This document shows, in pieces, positions 1 to 11,801 of a stretch of 64,000 bases of DNA. The notes under the pieces were generated by a model. That model was given only the letters and a program-made list of their open reading frames with translations. It had not been told where the DNA came from and did not search any database. Position numbers and translations under genes: made by a program. The stretch covers positions 123,612 through 187,611 of the forward strand of contig FJOG01000059.1 of NCBI GenBank assembly GCA_900073065.1, written 5' to 3'. Positions within the stretch are counted from its first letter, which is position 1; every line of letters starts with the position of its first letter. This DNA comes from Phialocephala subalpina (lineage: Eukaryota > Ascomycota > Leotiomycetes > Helotiales > Mollisiaceae).

Positions 1-560
1 TTTTATTTATTCGATTTTATTTAATTATTTAAAAAAATTATATAAATTTTATTAATATAAATAAAATAAATATAAAAATATAATATAATTAAATATATAT
101 ATATATATAAATAATTTATTAATAATTAAAAAGAAAAGAAATTCAAATAAATTAATTATAATAATAATTAGAAAATATTCGAATTTTCAATAAAATAATA
201 ATAAATAATATAATTTCTATAATTATATAATTTATATATAATATAATCTAAATAATTAATTATAATTAAATAATTATTAATTTGATTTAATTATAAATAC
301 TTATTATATTAATTAAAAAATATTTCTCGATATAAATTATTATTTATTATAAATTCAAATAAAATAAAATAAAAATATAAGAAATTATATTCTTATATTT
401 ATAAATTAATTAATAAATATAAAAAAAGAAATAAAATATAAAAATCAAGAATCAAATTCTTAATTCTTATATTCGCCTAATTTAATTTAATATTATATAT
501 AGTCTAATATCGCATATAAACACGTTATTATTATTATACCCATAATTATAATCCTTGATT
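1..560. repeat. AT-rich, RIP-like decayed DNA
   Basis: This stretch is almost pure A and T, full of TAAT and TATA runs, with no open frame and very few C or G bases until about position 530. Such blocks in ascomycetes are usually old transposons whose C:G pairs were converted to T:A by repeat-induced point mutation. No terminal repeats, coding remnant or telomeric TTAGGG repeat is visible, so the parent element cannot be named. The transition near 560 to normal composition is abrupt. From there to about 1470 I see no gene. Confidence 0.6.
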
Positions 561-1476
561 ATTATATTATTCCTATTATTAAGACCCAAGAGAAGTTGGT
601 TCGTCAACCAGCGCAATGGCCATTATATACGAATTTTGGTTCATTTCTAATATCGGATTTTGACGATAGATAAGATAGATAATCAGGGAAGCTCTTTTAA
701 TCCGGCTAAATAATGGATAATCGAATAACCAAATCAGCGGTACTTCGTGGTTTCTTCACACCACAGACGTTCGGTAATAAATAATCTGGAATGTGTATTG
801 AGAAAACTTGTTAGGCGATGTGAACTATGGCCGTGCCTAACTTTCATTTAGCAATGAACAAGTATCATCCTATAATTCTGTTTCCGGAAAGTTTGTCATC
901 ACCGATCAATTCGTTATTTCAGCGGGGGATTTTGTGCTTGATTCATGCATATTCCCAAGGTTCGAGACTCAATGAATGGGCATCGCATTCTCCACTAGAT
1001 GTCGTCAGTTCCCCTAATTGTCTGATAATCTCCTGACAAATTCCCAATAAACGCCGTGATATCTTTCATTGCTCAATAAAGTGGGGAAACTTTTGTGGCG
1101 TTGATATTCGATTTGGATGGGGAGCCCAAATCGCATGTGATATTTGATGACCAACCCCCGCACGATGAAGGTGTGTCTAGTTTTTGTCCAATATCATTAC
1201 GTCAAGAGCTTCAAACGCCAATTTACCTATCACTATTACTCCAATGGGATAAATATAAATAAGGCATACTAATATTTAGTTTAAAAAAGTGAAAAATCGC
1301 AGTATGAGGATAGGTAATTGGCTACAGATTTATTTAATACTAGGGAAAAATCACTTGGTTATTTATATTTATATCTCCTTTATAATACTGTCCTTTTCAC
1401 TCTCAGTTACGTAATGTCAATATGCAAGGTCATGTAGGCGGGTTACGAGGCTTACGCTCTTCTCCGAACGGGTAAT

Positions 1477-4400
1477 TTAGTCCAGCAATACATTCGATTT
1501 ACGAAAATCAAACCGGCCTCGATTCTCAGCTGATGCAACTGACCACGTTCTCGCAAAAATTGCGTAGAGGATCTTGGCTGCTCTGATGCGAAAAATATTA
1601 TTGCATCTCCCGAGGAAACTCGTTCTCGCCGCTAACTGACCCCGGACCATCGTCACTGGCTGCGCAGAATATCAAGTGCAACTGTTTGTCGTCTTGAGGG
1701 CTTAGCACCCTCTTAAGCTCATTGAAAGCTTCCTTGTGCGGATCGTTATCCACCTCGCTCTGCTTGATTGTCCATGACATTGAGATTATGTCGACTCCTT
1801 CGCTTATTGCAGCTTTGATAGCCTAGAGTTGGTACCCGTTAGTCACGATCTATCAGCCCCCCAAACATGGGGAATAAGTTAAGTGAAATGAGGCTATACT
1901 CACTTTCGCAGCACTTCCGGGTTGTGGACTTGGCACAAACCCCTTCTTATCTGAGAGAGTCATTAATCGATAGGGGATGATGTTCGCCCAGGGGCAGACT
2001 TCAAGGATGCATCTTACCATAAAAGTGACATGCTCGCTTGAAGAAGAGAGATGCGACGAAGGTCCATCAATAGAAGTGTCGAAGCTTAGTCCTTTCTCGT
2101 AGTCTTTGAATCGTGCTTGAAGAAAATTCTTCAATTCGTCGCTGACTATCTCAACCCCGTCGTCGATGAAGGCGATTGTGACGTTGTTAAATTTCTCATG
2201 CATCTTAGGGTTAGTTGGCATATCTGGGATTGCCCATGAGAAGTCTTTGATATTGGTCAACCAAAGATCTCCTTGCTGCTTCTGTCCTTGGGCCGCAAGT
2301 TGTCCTGCGTTTTTACTTGTAGAAGAGTTTCGATTTGTTCTGATAACTCCACCTCTTTCCGTTACGCTTATTTCCGGATATTTTCCCAGGAAATGAGAGG
2401 CTTCGGGGACTTGATTGAGGGACTATTGGGCGCTTCTGAGGAGCGCTTTAGTCTCCATGCCTCGCGAGACTCCTTAAGGCGCTCCCTGAACATGCTGATA
2501 TACGCCGTATTCCGCTCGGCAGTTTCTACTTCCTATTCACCAGTATTAGCCTTTAGAGTCTAGCAAAGTATGGATATGGAAGTGAAGTTCATCTTACCTG
2601 CTCATAATGAAGGTATATGGAGCTTAAAACTCCAGTTTCGGCAACCTTTCTAGCTCACTCCGACCTCGCAGCACAGAGTTCCTACCGCTCCAATAGAGAT
2701 GCAGCTCTCGTATCAGTGGTGCTGCTTCCCGAACGATTTCAGAGCAAATGTCGAATTTGCGCCAGTCTAGGATTTCGACATCAAAGGAGCTTGATTTTCC
2801 TGACTCTTTTGATCCAAGTTTCTTCCCTGCGAGCACGTGAACGATATCATCGTCACTGTGCTGTCTGTTCTTATCAGGGACTATGACTTTCAGAATTTTC
2901 TGGGCTTTCTTCTCTTGTCGAAGCCATTGGAATAGGAATAGCTCGTCTGCGTACCCATATTTTTTCTCGGTTTGATTTTTGTCCTTGATCAATCGAACAC
3001 CGACATGTGGAAGTGTGAGATACCGTAGGACACGGTAGAACTTGTACGGGCTGAAGGATGGCGTAAACGATGATTCCGGTAGATCGCCTTCTTTCCCCAT
3101 ATCGAAGGTAAACTGATATTCTACAGAATTTTGTTAGGACACATGAAGGCAATGATTAGATCGATGCGGTTGGAGTGAGAAAATGAAAATGGTTAGAACC
3201 CAGAAAGAACGAGGTACTTACTTTCCTAAGCATTCTTACGTCCGTGGAAGAATGTTCTAGCTTTACTCTCGTTCTCGTCTATACCAATAGTACGTCGGAG
3301 ATATCGATGCCCAAGCATGTCGGTAATTTTGCTAGACACCTCCTCCGGCGTTGTATTGTCAGCATGCACGGAAGTCAGTGGCTCCTGCGGCCCGGGTGGA
3401 GAAGCCTTCTTCGCCCTGTCAATTAAACCATCTTTCTCCGTCGTCCTTCCTTCTGACTTCCGGCTGAGGGGATTGCCTTCGGGCCGATCCTTGTTCACAG
3501 GCATTGCTCCCGAGCCTTTGGAACCTTTTTCGTCTTTTCTTTTCGCTGCACCTGATTCAACTCGCACTTCTGGTACAGGGAGCTGTGCTACAGAGTCTTT
3601 TATATAGCGTTCGCCAGGTGTGCCGTTCTTTCTCGTACGTTTTCTTGCTCGGGCAGCATTTCAAACGTTCCAGTTTGCTGAATCTGTTCTCGTTTGCCCT
3701 CGTTGCGAACAACGGATGTTCGAGTGAAGTCATGCCACCGGTAAACAGAGAAAGTTTCATAGATATTTGTTGTTTTCAATGGCTCAGTTGAACTGCGGAA
3801 TCGAGCGTTCTTTTCAATGTCTTCCTTAACACTCTGCTCCCATAAGTTGAGAAGTAGCTCAACCAGCTTGGGTTGCTGTTCTGGATCCTCGCAACATTTT
3901 GAAAAGTCCACAGCCCAATAGAGAGGTAGAAGACCGCAGTCATCTCTGTTCCCTAACACTTCTGGCTTCGCTATAGTAACTAACTTCATGAGGATGTCGA
4001 TGCGAATTGATCTTGGAGATTGTGTAGATTGCCGTTGGAATGCTGCTTGGAGGCATGTCTGTCCTGCATCACTATCTTCAAGGGTCCATTTCTTAAGGTA
4101 CACATGTTCGATTATTGCTTCAGCAATGTCAATCGCGCTATTATTGATAGCCTGCATCAACGGGACATTGATATCACCTTTCCCTTGAGTCGGCTCAGGG
4201 CTGGCCTCTAAAATTATGTTCAAAACTTTCATTGGGCAGGTTTCCGCGTCATTTTTGTTCCCAACAAGGTGATGCAGAAAAGGTTCGCCATGTAAAGTTC
4301 CAGATAGCGTAGTTTTATTCTCTTTGAATGTCTTGATTAATTCCGCGGCCGCCTCAGGGTATGTATTACCCTCTCCTCCCGGGAGGTCAAGGATTTTTGA

Positions 4401-4616
4401 ATGCAGCTGTCTGGAGGTCAAGGGAGCTGAAGTCTTAGACACGGTAGTGGCCATGATGGGGATAGACGAAACCGTTCGTCTAGCTATTGCAAGCTTCGTG
4501 GAAGTAATGCGTGAGATAGGCAAGGACGCTGCGATGGCAAATTTGAGAGAATAATGCGTGTCTACTAGAGCTAGTAATGCAGAGATGGAGCTCGGCGAGG
4601 ATGTTGTGATTTCCAT
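1477..4616 (-). pseudogene. Broken subtilisin-like (S8) / ankyrin-type NLR-related gene
   Basis: Read on the minus strand from 4616. The first 300 or so residues contain helical, ankyrin-like repeats (LMQAINNSAIDIAEAII, GLLPLYWAVDFSK). A charged linker follows, reached by a plausible 56-bp intron near 3590-3650. Then comes the conserved middle block of this family (VHVLAGKKLG, DWRKFDICSEI) and a peptidase S8 domain. In that domain the Asp motif IAFIDDGVEI, the His region EHVTF and the core ISMSWTI are present, with introns at about 1783-1851 and 3120-3235. The frame is lost near 2620, where the continuing match SSIYLHYEQ lies in another frame. It is lost again near 2370 and near 1600, where CNNIFRIRAAK follows in a shifted frame. 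The part that should carry the catalytic Ser (GTSxA) is not found before the frame closes at 1477. Related fungal proteins are thought to act in recognition or cell death. This copy looks inactive; sequencing errors are a less likely explanation. Confidence 0.65.
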
Positions 4617-6075
4617 TTGTCAAATGCATATTTCAAAGGTGTGGTAGCACAGAGGTATGGGCTGCTGACGGGAGCAGGGATGGAGGGCCGGGGTAGCTCA
4701 CTGCCAGCCTTGCAGGAGAACACCTCGCAGGGTTGGGCGTGGAATCAATCTGCCAATTTACAGTACTGTAAGGTGCCCCGAAAGGAGCATGCCACGTCAC
4801 TCCTCCTCTTGTTGACTTCAAACAAGCTTTATAAGCAGAAATTGTGCGGCCTGGTGAATTATTCAAACATATTTGGATGCTTTTGGAGCGGGTAGATGAC
4901 AACAAGGCACAAGTAGAATTATATTTAACGAGGAGGAGTCTCTCTATAGTCCTCCCGTGAATTTGAACAATAACTTGCAGCTCCGGAAGAAGTCCAAAGC
5001 CTCCTGGCTGAAGCACTAGGCCAAGGAGTGTTAGCAGCTGGCGAAGGCTTCGGAAAGGTTGGTAAGAAGCAGGGAAAATGGTCTTGCGACATATGCGAAT
5101 GTGTAAGTCCAATCTTGTGCAAGATACCCTCGAGGATACACCCGCTTACAATGGGAACAGGAAACTCTAGGGATTCTTCACAGGTGTACTGCACCATCGT
5201 GTCGGGAAAACTACGGGCTGTGCGCGAAGTGAGTTCGTTATAAAGATATGATTCACCAACATACTGATTTCATGGAAGTAGGGCCAGAGTTTGAAGAAGT
5301 TGAGAGTAATGGAGCCAGCGAGGATGAGATGACGCAGAGGTGGATGCCTAAGGCGCTGGACATCAGGCGCTGCAGCCATCACCTTTCGCGATGATACACA
5401 AAATAATTCTGTTGCTTTTTCTTCCAGAGTCGTCGAAGCCAGGATTTAGTCAGGATCGTCTAGGATGGATAATGCAGCAAAGCAACTCCTCCCGGAGATT
5501 GTAGAACCTGCTATGACCGTTGACAAAGTGATCAGAAAAGGGGGCGGGGTAACTGGAGGGGTACATCTCGCTTAGCTCCCACCCCACAAAAATCACTACT
5601 AATTACAGACACGAGGACTTGCTATTCCGTAGAATGATGCATTGTGAGCAAGAAAGGTTTCGTTGGAAGATTCTCGCAGGATCCACTACTTGCAAACCGA
5701 ATCATGCTATGACTTGAAATCAATGCCGCCCCTAGATTAGACGAAGCTTCTCATTCGGATTCGATGATAGGTCATTCACGGATCACCCACTTTTGCCTGA
5801 ACGACTCGCTACTCGCGAAATTCCCACATAATCATTGACGGCGTATGAATCTGGTTTGGCACGGAAAATGCCCGCTGTGCACCAAAGGAGTGTAAATTTC
5901 GTTGAATCAAATTTGAACTTAATAGTATTCAATGGGATTGTTACCGCAGCTTCATTCATAATGAAATAACTCTGCCTCAGAAAAACCAAATTTTCTGCAG
6001 TCATCGTCTACACTCTTCTTGTGTCTCTTATCTTACTGGCATGAGTTAAATATTTTGCTATTCAAAACAGCCACT
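4617..6075. other. Intergenic, upstream of fumarylacetoacetase
   Basis: There is no convincing coding region here. The minus-strand open frame at 4633-5112 has no recognisable domain and unusual composition. The region carries GCGGGGTAAC at 5544-5553, which resembles the half-site described at 10625-10676, plus CCCCAC around 5580 and TCCCACAT near 5820. It probably contains the promoter of the gene starting at 6076. Confidence 0.4.
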
Positions 6076-7278
6076 ATGTTCGCAGAACATTTCTCCCTGG
6101 CCAACCTGCCATACGGTATAGCCACTTCAGAGACGCATCCAGGACCTTCCATCGTCACTCGTCTTCAAGATGATGTCTTGTTCCTCTCCACTATGGTCGA
6201 AGAGGGTGTGCTAAAGGATGTCCGACAAACAACTGCAAACGCACTTCACAACGCTACGTTAAACGAATTTGCGTCTCTACCACGTGCTGAGCGCCGTGGA
6301 TTTCGCTCGATCCTTCTGCAGACTTTGCGAGATCATAGGGATGAGATCTCCTTAGCCTGCGTTGAGCACATCGACAATGTCAAGATGCACCTTCCCATCA
6401 AAGTTGGCGAATTCTCGGACTTTTCATGCTCCAAAAGCCATCAGCTCAATTGCAGCGAAGCCGTGTTTGGAACGGCAAAACTGCCGCCTGGCTTTCTCCA
6501 TTTTCCACCCGGTTATGCCGGACGAGCTTCCTCGATAGTTGTCTCAGGTACGCCCATTCGAAGACCAAAAGGCCAGTACCGTGGCGAAGATGGCAAAGCT
6601 ACCTATGGAAAGACGAAAGAGCTTGATTATGAGCTTGAAATGGCATGCATCATAGGAGAGGGGTCTCAGCAAGGAGAAAGTATTCCGGCATCACGTGCCT
6701 TGGATCATGTCTTCGGCATGGTTCTACTGAATGATTGGAGCGCTCGAGACGTTCAAGCTCTAGAGATGGTTCCAACTGGCCCCTTCAGCAGCAAAAGCTT
6801 TGCCACCTCGATTTCTTCCTGGGTTGTCACCGCCGAAGCCTTGGAGCCGTTCCGAGCTCCACTCCCATCCAGAGATGTTGCGGTTGCAGAATACCTAGCT
6901 GGCGAAGAGTCGCAAGGTTCATACAACATCCACCTTAAGGCGGAGCTCATTCATGACGTAGTAACGAGTAAAGTTTGCGAGTCAATGTTCGACTCGTTGT
7001 ACTGGGGAATCCAACATTGCGTGGCGCATCAGACTGTGAATGGCTGCAAGCTGAATACTGGCGACGTCCTTGCAACAGGAACAGTTTCAGGGGCCACTAG
7101 AGACTCTCTTGGGTGTTTCTTCGAGATGTCGCGAGCAGGAAAAGACGAGGTCAAGGTTGAGGGAGGCGAGAGTCGGAAGTATCTGGAAGATGGAGACTCG
7201 ATCAGGCTGAGTGCATTCGCAGGAAGTCCGAGTGATGGCGTTGGATTTGGAGAATGTGTTGGATTGGTTGTGGCATGA
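6076..7278 (+). CDS. Fumarylacetoacetase (cluster paralogue)
   Basis: This is an intronless 400-residue frame. Fumarylacetoacetase hydrolyses fumarylacetoacetate to fumarate and acetoacetate, the last step of homogentisate (tyrosine/phenylalanine) breakdown. The N-terminal FAH domain is present (HFSLANLPYGIAT near residue 5). The C-terminal catalytic domain has metal ligands in YELEM and NDWSARD, the Lys-bearing FSSKSFATSISSW, and GTVSGATRDSLG near the end. The region expected to hold the catalytic His is divergent (SDFSCSKSHQ). I chose the ATG at 6076 because family similarity starts immediately after it; an upstream in-frame ATG at 6019 adds 19 unsupported residues. The other homogentisate genes are not nearby, so this copy may serve another ring-fission product. 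Function is inferred from the family. Confidence 0.9.
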   Translation: MFAEHFSLANLPYGIATSETHPGPSIVTRLQDDVLFLSTMVEEGVLKDVRQTTANALHNATLNEFASLPRAERRGFRSILLQTLRDHRDEISLACVEHIDNVKMHLPIKVGEFSDFSCSKSHQLNCSEAVFGTAKLPPGFLHFPPGYAGRASSIVVSGTPIRRPKGQYRGEDGKATYGKTKELDYELEMACIIGEGSQQGESIPASRALDHVFGMVLLNDWSARDVQALEMVPTGPFSSKSFATSISSWVVTAEALEPFRAPLPSRDVAVAEYLAGEESQGSYNIHLKAELIHDVVTSKVCESMFDSLYWGIQHCVAHQTVNGCKLNTGDVLATGTVSGATRDSLGCFFEMSRAGKDEVKVEGGESRKYLEDGDSIRLSAFAGSPSDGVGFGECVGLVVA

Positions 7279-7595
7279 GCGACCAAACATCTATCGTTCC
7301 TTGAATTCTTTGCTTGGGAGAAAATTGAAATAATCCTCTTGATATGGTGATGCTACCTGTGTGAAGTTCAATTAAATCTTTGTAAGTGACTAGAGGAACA
7401 GCGATCAACCGCACACCGTTCTCGCTTATCGCATGCAGAAGCTGGAAGCCACTTTCATCATATTTAAATAATATGATTTCAAAACACCTAAGGACTTCAA
7501 ATGGTCAAGTAACCGTCTTGTAAAGGTGCTACGAACCAGTCGTGTTCAAAACTTCATGTCATTGACCCTGAGCAAGATTCTGCGTATTTTGCACC
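7279..7595. other. Convergent intergenic spacer
   Basis: The spacer lies between the 3' ends of the fumarylacetoacetase and decarboxylase genes. It has no coding signal and no clear terminator structure. Confidence 0.4.
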
Positions 7596-9842
7596 TTATC
7601 CTCTGGCTTTTGAGGTCTGTGCTATCCTTTCATTGATTATTGCGATCTGTGACTCCAACCTCCAAGGCAAGTCCATCTTTTCCATGAACACTTCGAGTAC
7701 CTGATACGTGTTGGTTAGTCCGTGAGCATTACATGAAAACTGCGGGGGATTGCCGAGCAAATAGCGAATAGCTAGTGAAGCTTACTTGAATGGTCTTGGG
7801 ATTTGTATATTCTGTGAGGGAAACGATCTCATCAAATTCCTTCTTGGTTCGAACAGCTCGACTGTTTGCTTGCCCATCTCTAGCGCCGAAAAAGTCAAGC
7901 ATGCCCATATGATTCCAGGTGGCGATGTCGTTGTAAGCTTTTCGGCTAGTTAGTTCTTGTCCATAGGTGTTATCATGACTGGATTGGTTGTGAGAGGCGA
8001 TGTTGAGTTGCAAGAGCACTTACCTTCTTCCGGCCCATGAATGGCTCTCTCGATCGTGTACCCGTCGTTGTTGATCACCATGCTTATACCGTTATCAGCT
8101 AGGACCTAATTACTGACGGGAGGGTAAACTCACATAATTATGTTGTGTAAGCCCAGCTTTATCATTGTCCCAACCTCCTGAACAGTGAGCTGCAAGCTAC
8201 CATCACCAACAACTAAAATGATTCTTCCCGATTGATCAAGATCCTGTCTTGCCAAAGCTGCTCCCAGGCAAGCAGGAACGGTGTAGCCTATACTGCCATA
8301 ATACACTTGCGTGATATAGGTGATACCTTCAGGTAGCTGTGCATCAGGAAGCCCAAACTGGGCCGTGCCAGATTCGGCTATGAGTACATCACCAGGTCGA
8401 ACAAAAAGTCCCAGCCGTTTCCAGACCCAGGACTGGGTGACGTGCTCTGCATCAACATCGCGAGGAGGTGGTAGTTCTCGGATTAATGGCGCTGACGGCC
8501 TTGGAAGTCTGGACTTGTCGATGCTTCTCAGCAAAGCTGAAAGAACTCCAAGTCTCGTTAGCATGGACCTCAAGAATAAAAAAGTACACTCACATGATGC
8601 CAGTCCGACCTCCTGATAGGTCTTGTTCCCTATTGATACATGGTTGGGGAGAACCGTTATCAATTTGCTCTCTGCAATCTTCCTGGTATGGCCTCCCGTA
8701 TTGGAATCGGACAAGAGAGGTCCGAGGTCGATTACAAGGTCACTATCTTGCTCAATCACTTTACAAACATCTGGTACCGAGACTTGTCCGTTGTAAATGC
8801 CATGAAAGTACGGCCGAGTCTCGTCAATGATTGACTTGCCCATCGAAGTAGAGAACGTTGGAAAACCAAGAAAGTCAACAAGCTCCCGTGTGACATCTAT
8901 GGCAAGGTGACGCGATACCAAGGCGTCGACAATAACCACAGGAGATTTTGCTGCATAGATCGTGGAGATAGTAGCTGCGATAGCTGCAGTCTCGTTTTCG
9001 TGGTCTGAAATCAACGCTAGGTTTGCTAGAGGTGAGATACTCCCGGAAACGGGAACATGAACAAAGTCCGACGGAACGAAGATATAGACAGGCAGCGAAT
9101 GCACGTAACATTCTCGGAAGACCCGCTGATGGAGGTGATGATTAGCAGGTGTTAGAGTGCGATGAGTGGGGATACCCACATCGATTTCGGAAGCAGCGGT
9201 TTCTGGATTATCTAGCCAACAATGTGCTGCACGAACGTGCTGTGATATCTTCTCATAAACCTTTTTTGAGTCAACTAGAATGTCTTACATGGTTTGGGGT
9301 GACCCGCACCTTGTGATCAGGGGATGGTCCAAGGCAATGATGGATCATGAGACGGTTTTTCTGCGCGGTGGTTGAAGTCGTGCCCACAACATGTATAACT
9401 TTCACTTGCTCAGTGTATGCACCGGCGATACCATTGAGAGCACTCAGCTCTCCAACGCCGAATGTGGTGACAACTGACAAGGTTTAACTTATGATTCTGG
9501 TGGACTGATCAATAGCATGCTTACGAACTCCAGGACAGCCTTTGATTCTAGAATATCCATCTGCAGCATATGCCGCGTTAAGTTCGTTTGCGTTCCCAAC
9601 TTGAAGCCTTTTAGTGATGCAAATTGAAATGGAAGAGACACTTACTCCATCTCAAACCATCTACGTCCTTGATATAATCGAGAAGCTCTAAGTTCATGTC
9701 CCCAGGAACTCCCATGATGCTTCCCACTCCGAGTTCACGAATCCTTAGACCTAGCGTTAGCACAGGGGGCTCAGAGTCTCGTTGATTCACAGATGTACTT
9801 TTGCCATAAGAGTCGCCCGAGAGGCATTCCTTCTTGTGCCAT
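7596..9842 (-). CDS. ThDP-dependent 2-oxo-acid decarboxylase (pyruvate decarboxylase family)
   Basis: This gene has several introns and starts at an ATG at 9842 (MAQEGMPLG). The pieces in order match pyruvate/indolepyruvate/phenylpyruvate decarboxylases. They include [30 protein letters not shown] with the activating Glu, [18 protein letters not shown], the catalytic His pair in LMIHHC, a central domain (8130-9130), the diphosphate site [13 protein letters not shown], and [10 protein letters not shown] with the catalytic Glu. The C-terminus runs through FFGARDG to the stop at 7596. My exon joins are GT-AG with branch-like CTAAC or CTGAC motifs; the first intron (about 40 bp) is short and the least certain. 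The enzyme decarboxylates a 2-oxo acid to an aldehyde in the cytosol. The substrate is not evident, and an aryl pyruvate would fit the aromatic neighbourhood. Confidence 0.85.
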
Positions 9843-10021
9843 ACTGACCAGGATGCTCAGGTCTGATCCTATCTATCGCGAGATTTTTGGCGCTAAAGCT
9901 ATGGTGAGACCTCCAAGGAAAGCGATTCAGAGAGAACCGATAACAAGTTTGCGCAAATTTGAAGATATAAATCACCCCTCTACAACCAATAAAGCAACTC
10001 CTTTTCGAGTAGTGGATGACG

Positions 10022-10491
10022 ANNNNNNNNNNNNNNNNNNNNNNNNNNNNNNNNNNNNNNNNNNNNNNNNNNNNNNNNNNNNNNNNNNNNNNNNNNNNNN
10101 NNNNNNNNNNNNNNNNNNNNNNNNNNNNNNNNNNNNNNNNNNNNNNNNNNNNNNNNNNNNNNNNNNNNNNNNNNNNNNNNNNNNNNNNNNNNNNNNNNNN
10201 NNNNNNNNNNNNNNNNNNNNNNNNNNNNNNNNNNNNNNNNNNNNNNNNNNNNNNNNNNNNNNNNNNNNNNNNNNNNNNNNNNNNNNNNNNNNNNNNNNNN
10301 NNNNNNNNNNNNNNNNNNNNNNNNNNNNNNNNNNNNNNNNNNNNNNNNNNNNNNNNNNNNNNNNNNNNNNNNNNNNNNNNNNNNNNNNNNNNNNNNNNNN
10401 NNNNNNNNNNNNNNNNNNNNNNNNNNNNNNNNNNNNNNNNNNNNNNNNNNNNNNNNNNNNNNNNNNNNNNNNNNNNNNNNNNNNNNNNNNN
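10022..10491. other. Assembly gap (N run)
   Basis: This is 470 undetermined bases just upstream of the decarboxylase. Regulatory sequence, a repeat or a small gene could be hidden here. Open frames called across it are artefacts. Confidence 0.99.
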
Positions 10492-10624
10492 CTTGGGGGC
10501 GGAGTCAATTCCGCATGCAACTGAAGCCACTTCCCCAGCAAGGACACGGAAAAACTAGCAAGTTGATCGGCTTAGGTGTATATGCCCGATGAAATTAGGT
10601 TTCTTGTGGAGGCCACAAAGACAA

Positions 10625-10676
10625 TGCGGGGTAATCGCGATGTGGCGGAGCTTATGAAGCACGTGATTACCCCGCA
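10625..10676. promoter_or_regulatory. Inverted 12-bp repeat, candidate regulator site
   Basis: TGCGGGGTAATC (10625-10636) is repeated as its exact reverse complement GATTACCCCGCA (10665-10676). A CACGTG overlaps the right arm's first base, and a 28-bp spacer lies between the arms. CGG and CCG ends facing each other are typical of sites for Zn2Cys6 dimers. A related GCGGGGTAAC occurs at 5544 and TGCGGGGTTA at 20121, both in cluster promoters. The role is inferred. Confidence 0.4.
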
Positions 10677-11066
10677 AAATTCTGATCCTTGAATCAGGTT
10701 AATGTCTAGTCCGATGAAATATCTTTAAGGTTACCGGCCCGAGGATGTTGGAATATTAGATGATTCTAAGGACAGTAGACTAGAATCCAAAACGGTTGGA
10801 AGTTTCCGCATTTGAAACCCTCGACTAGCCGCCCTTACACCACCTCTCTTAGCAACAAGAGAGGGATGGCAAAGAGGTTGCGCCGAGGAGCTTGCTCTGC
10901 CATCAACATGCCAGTAATTGAGTATAGAATTGATGCGTTATGGGGTGTAGGATTGGTGAGATGTGTGACTGATTCATCGATCAAGAAGCTCAGAAGGCAT
11001 TCCACATCTAATTTCTGCAAAGTCTCAAATACTTGATCATTTTGATGTTCATAGTGATCCTTCGAT

Positions 11067-11801
11067 CTATCGAGGTCCGCACTTCCACACCTCCGTCCCG
11101 TAGATGAACCAAGCCTTTTCGTAAACATCCTCGACGCTGAGCTGAGGAAATCGAATTCTCTCCAAGTCGTCGCATCGAACATATTTATTCACATCTTCAA
11201 TAGTCTCTGTCTGCTCCGTCGGAAAGAAACCCGTCACGTCTTCATACATGTAGACCATCAAAAATGTTCCGTCTGAAATAGGAGATTCTGTCTCTTTAAT
11301 GCTATTCCCTGCTGTGAAGGAACCATTTTCCTTCATAGCATCTGAGAATTGGATCCCTCTCGGACACGCTGTCCAAGTATGTGGCACTCCCGCTGCGATA
11401 TGAACGAGTGTCTTGGGAGGTATCACGTATATATCTCCATTGAGTTCAACGAGGGCGACGCCATTCAGGACGAGAATTCGTTCGGACGTAAGATGGTGGG
11501 TTGATTGAGTTTCCACGTCGTCAGAAGTGGTGCCGGCAGGCAGGGAGGTGGAGGATATATGAACGTGGCGGGGTAGTCGAGTCGAGGTAGTGAAATCAAT
11601 GATGCCGAGCTGACCGGAGAATCCTATCCTCGAAGATGGAGAGGATGATGAAATGGTCGAACCTATGATACCAGAGCTCAATTCGTGCATCGTGATTTCA
11701 ATTCCAGAAGAAGCAAATGGATTTTTGCTCTCTGATGCAGCATAATGAGCGATGGTGCTGCCATTGTGCTCGTAAAGAAGAATTTCCTTTTCTGACGACA
11801 T
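11067..11801 (-). CDS. Cupin-domain protein
   Basis: This is a single-exon frame of about 244 residues from the ATG at 11801; an in-frame extension up to 11969 is possible but shows no recognisable domain. A cupin core is visible. Motif 1 is LPRHVHI (His-x-His), followed by ERILVLNGVALVELNG and motif 2 VIPPKTLVHIAAGVPHTW, with a His at the expected end. The C-terminal part (EDVYEKAWFIYG) is not familiar. Cupins include ring-cleaving and quercetinase-type dioxygenases, isomerases and non-enzymatic proteins. The partial metal-ligand set would suit a metal-bound role, but no reaction can be assigned. It lies between the decarboxylase and the alcohol dehydrogenase, and all three are on the minus strand. 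Confidence 0.75.
   Translation of the reverse strand: MSSEKEILLYEHNGSTIAHYAASESKNPFASSGIEITMHELSSGIIGSTISSSSPSSRIGFSGQLGIIDFTTSTRLPRHVHISSTSLPAGTTSDDVETQSTHHLTSERILVLNGVALVELNGDIYVIPPKTLVHIAAGVPHTWTACPRGIQFSDAMKENGSFTAGNSIKETESPISDGTFLMVYMYEDVTGFFPTEQTETIEDVNKYVRCDDLERIRFPQLSVEDVYEKAWFIYGTEVWKCGPR

Noticed and set aside
1..560. Telomere or mitochondrial DNA
   Set aside because: No TTAGGG repeats and no mitochondrial gene is visible; RIP-decayed repeat is the simpler reading.
3590..3650. An apparent frameshift in the ankyrin-S8 gene
   Set aside because: A 56-bp GT-AG intron joining EQEN to LPVPEVRV restores the frame, so this site is not counted as a lesion.
9787..10558. Open frames of 180-247 codons across the N run
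   Set aside because: They exist only because undetermined bases contain no stop codons.
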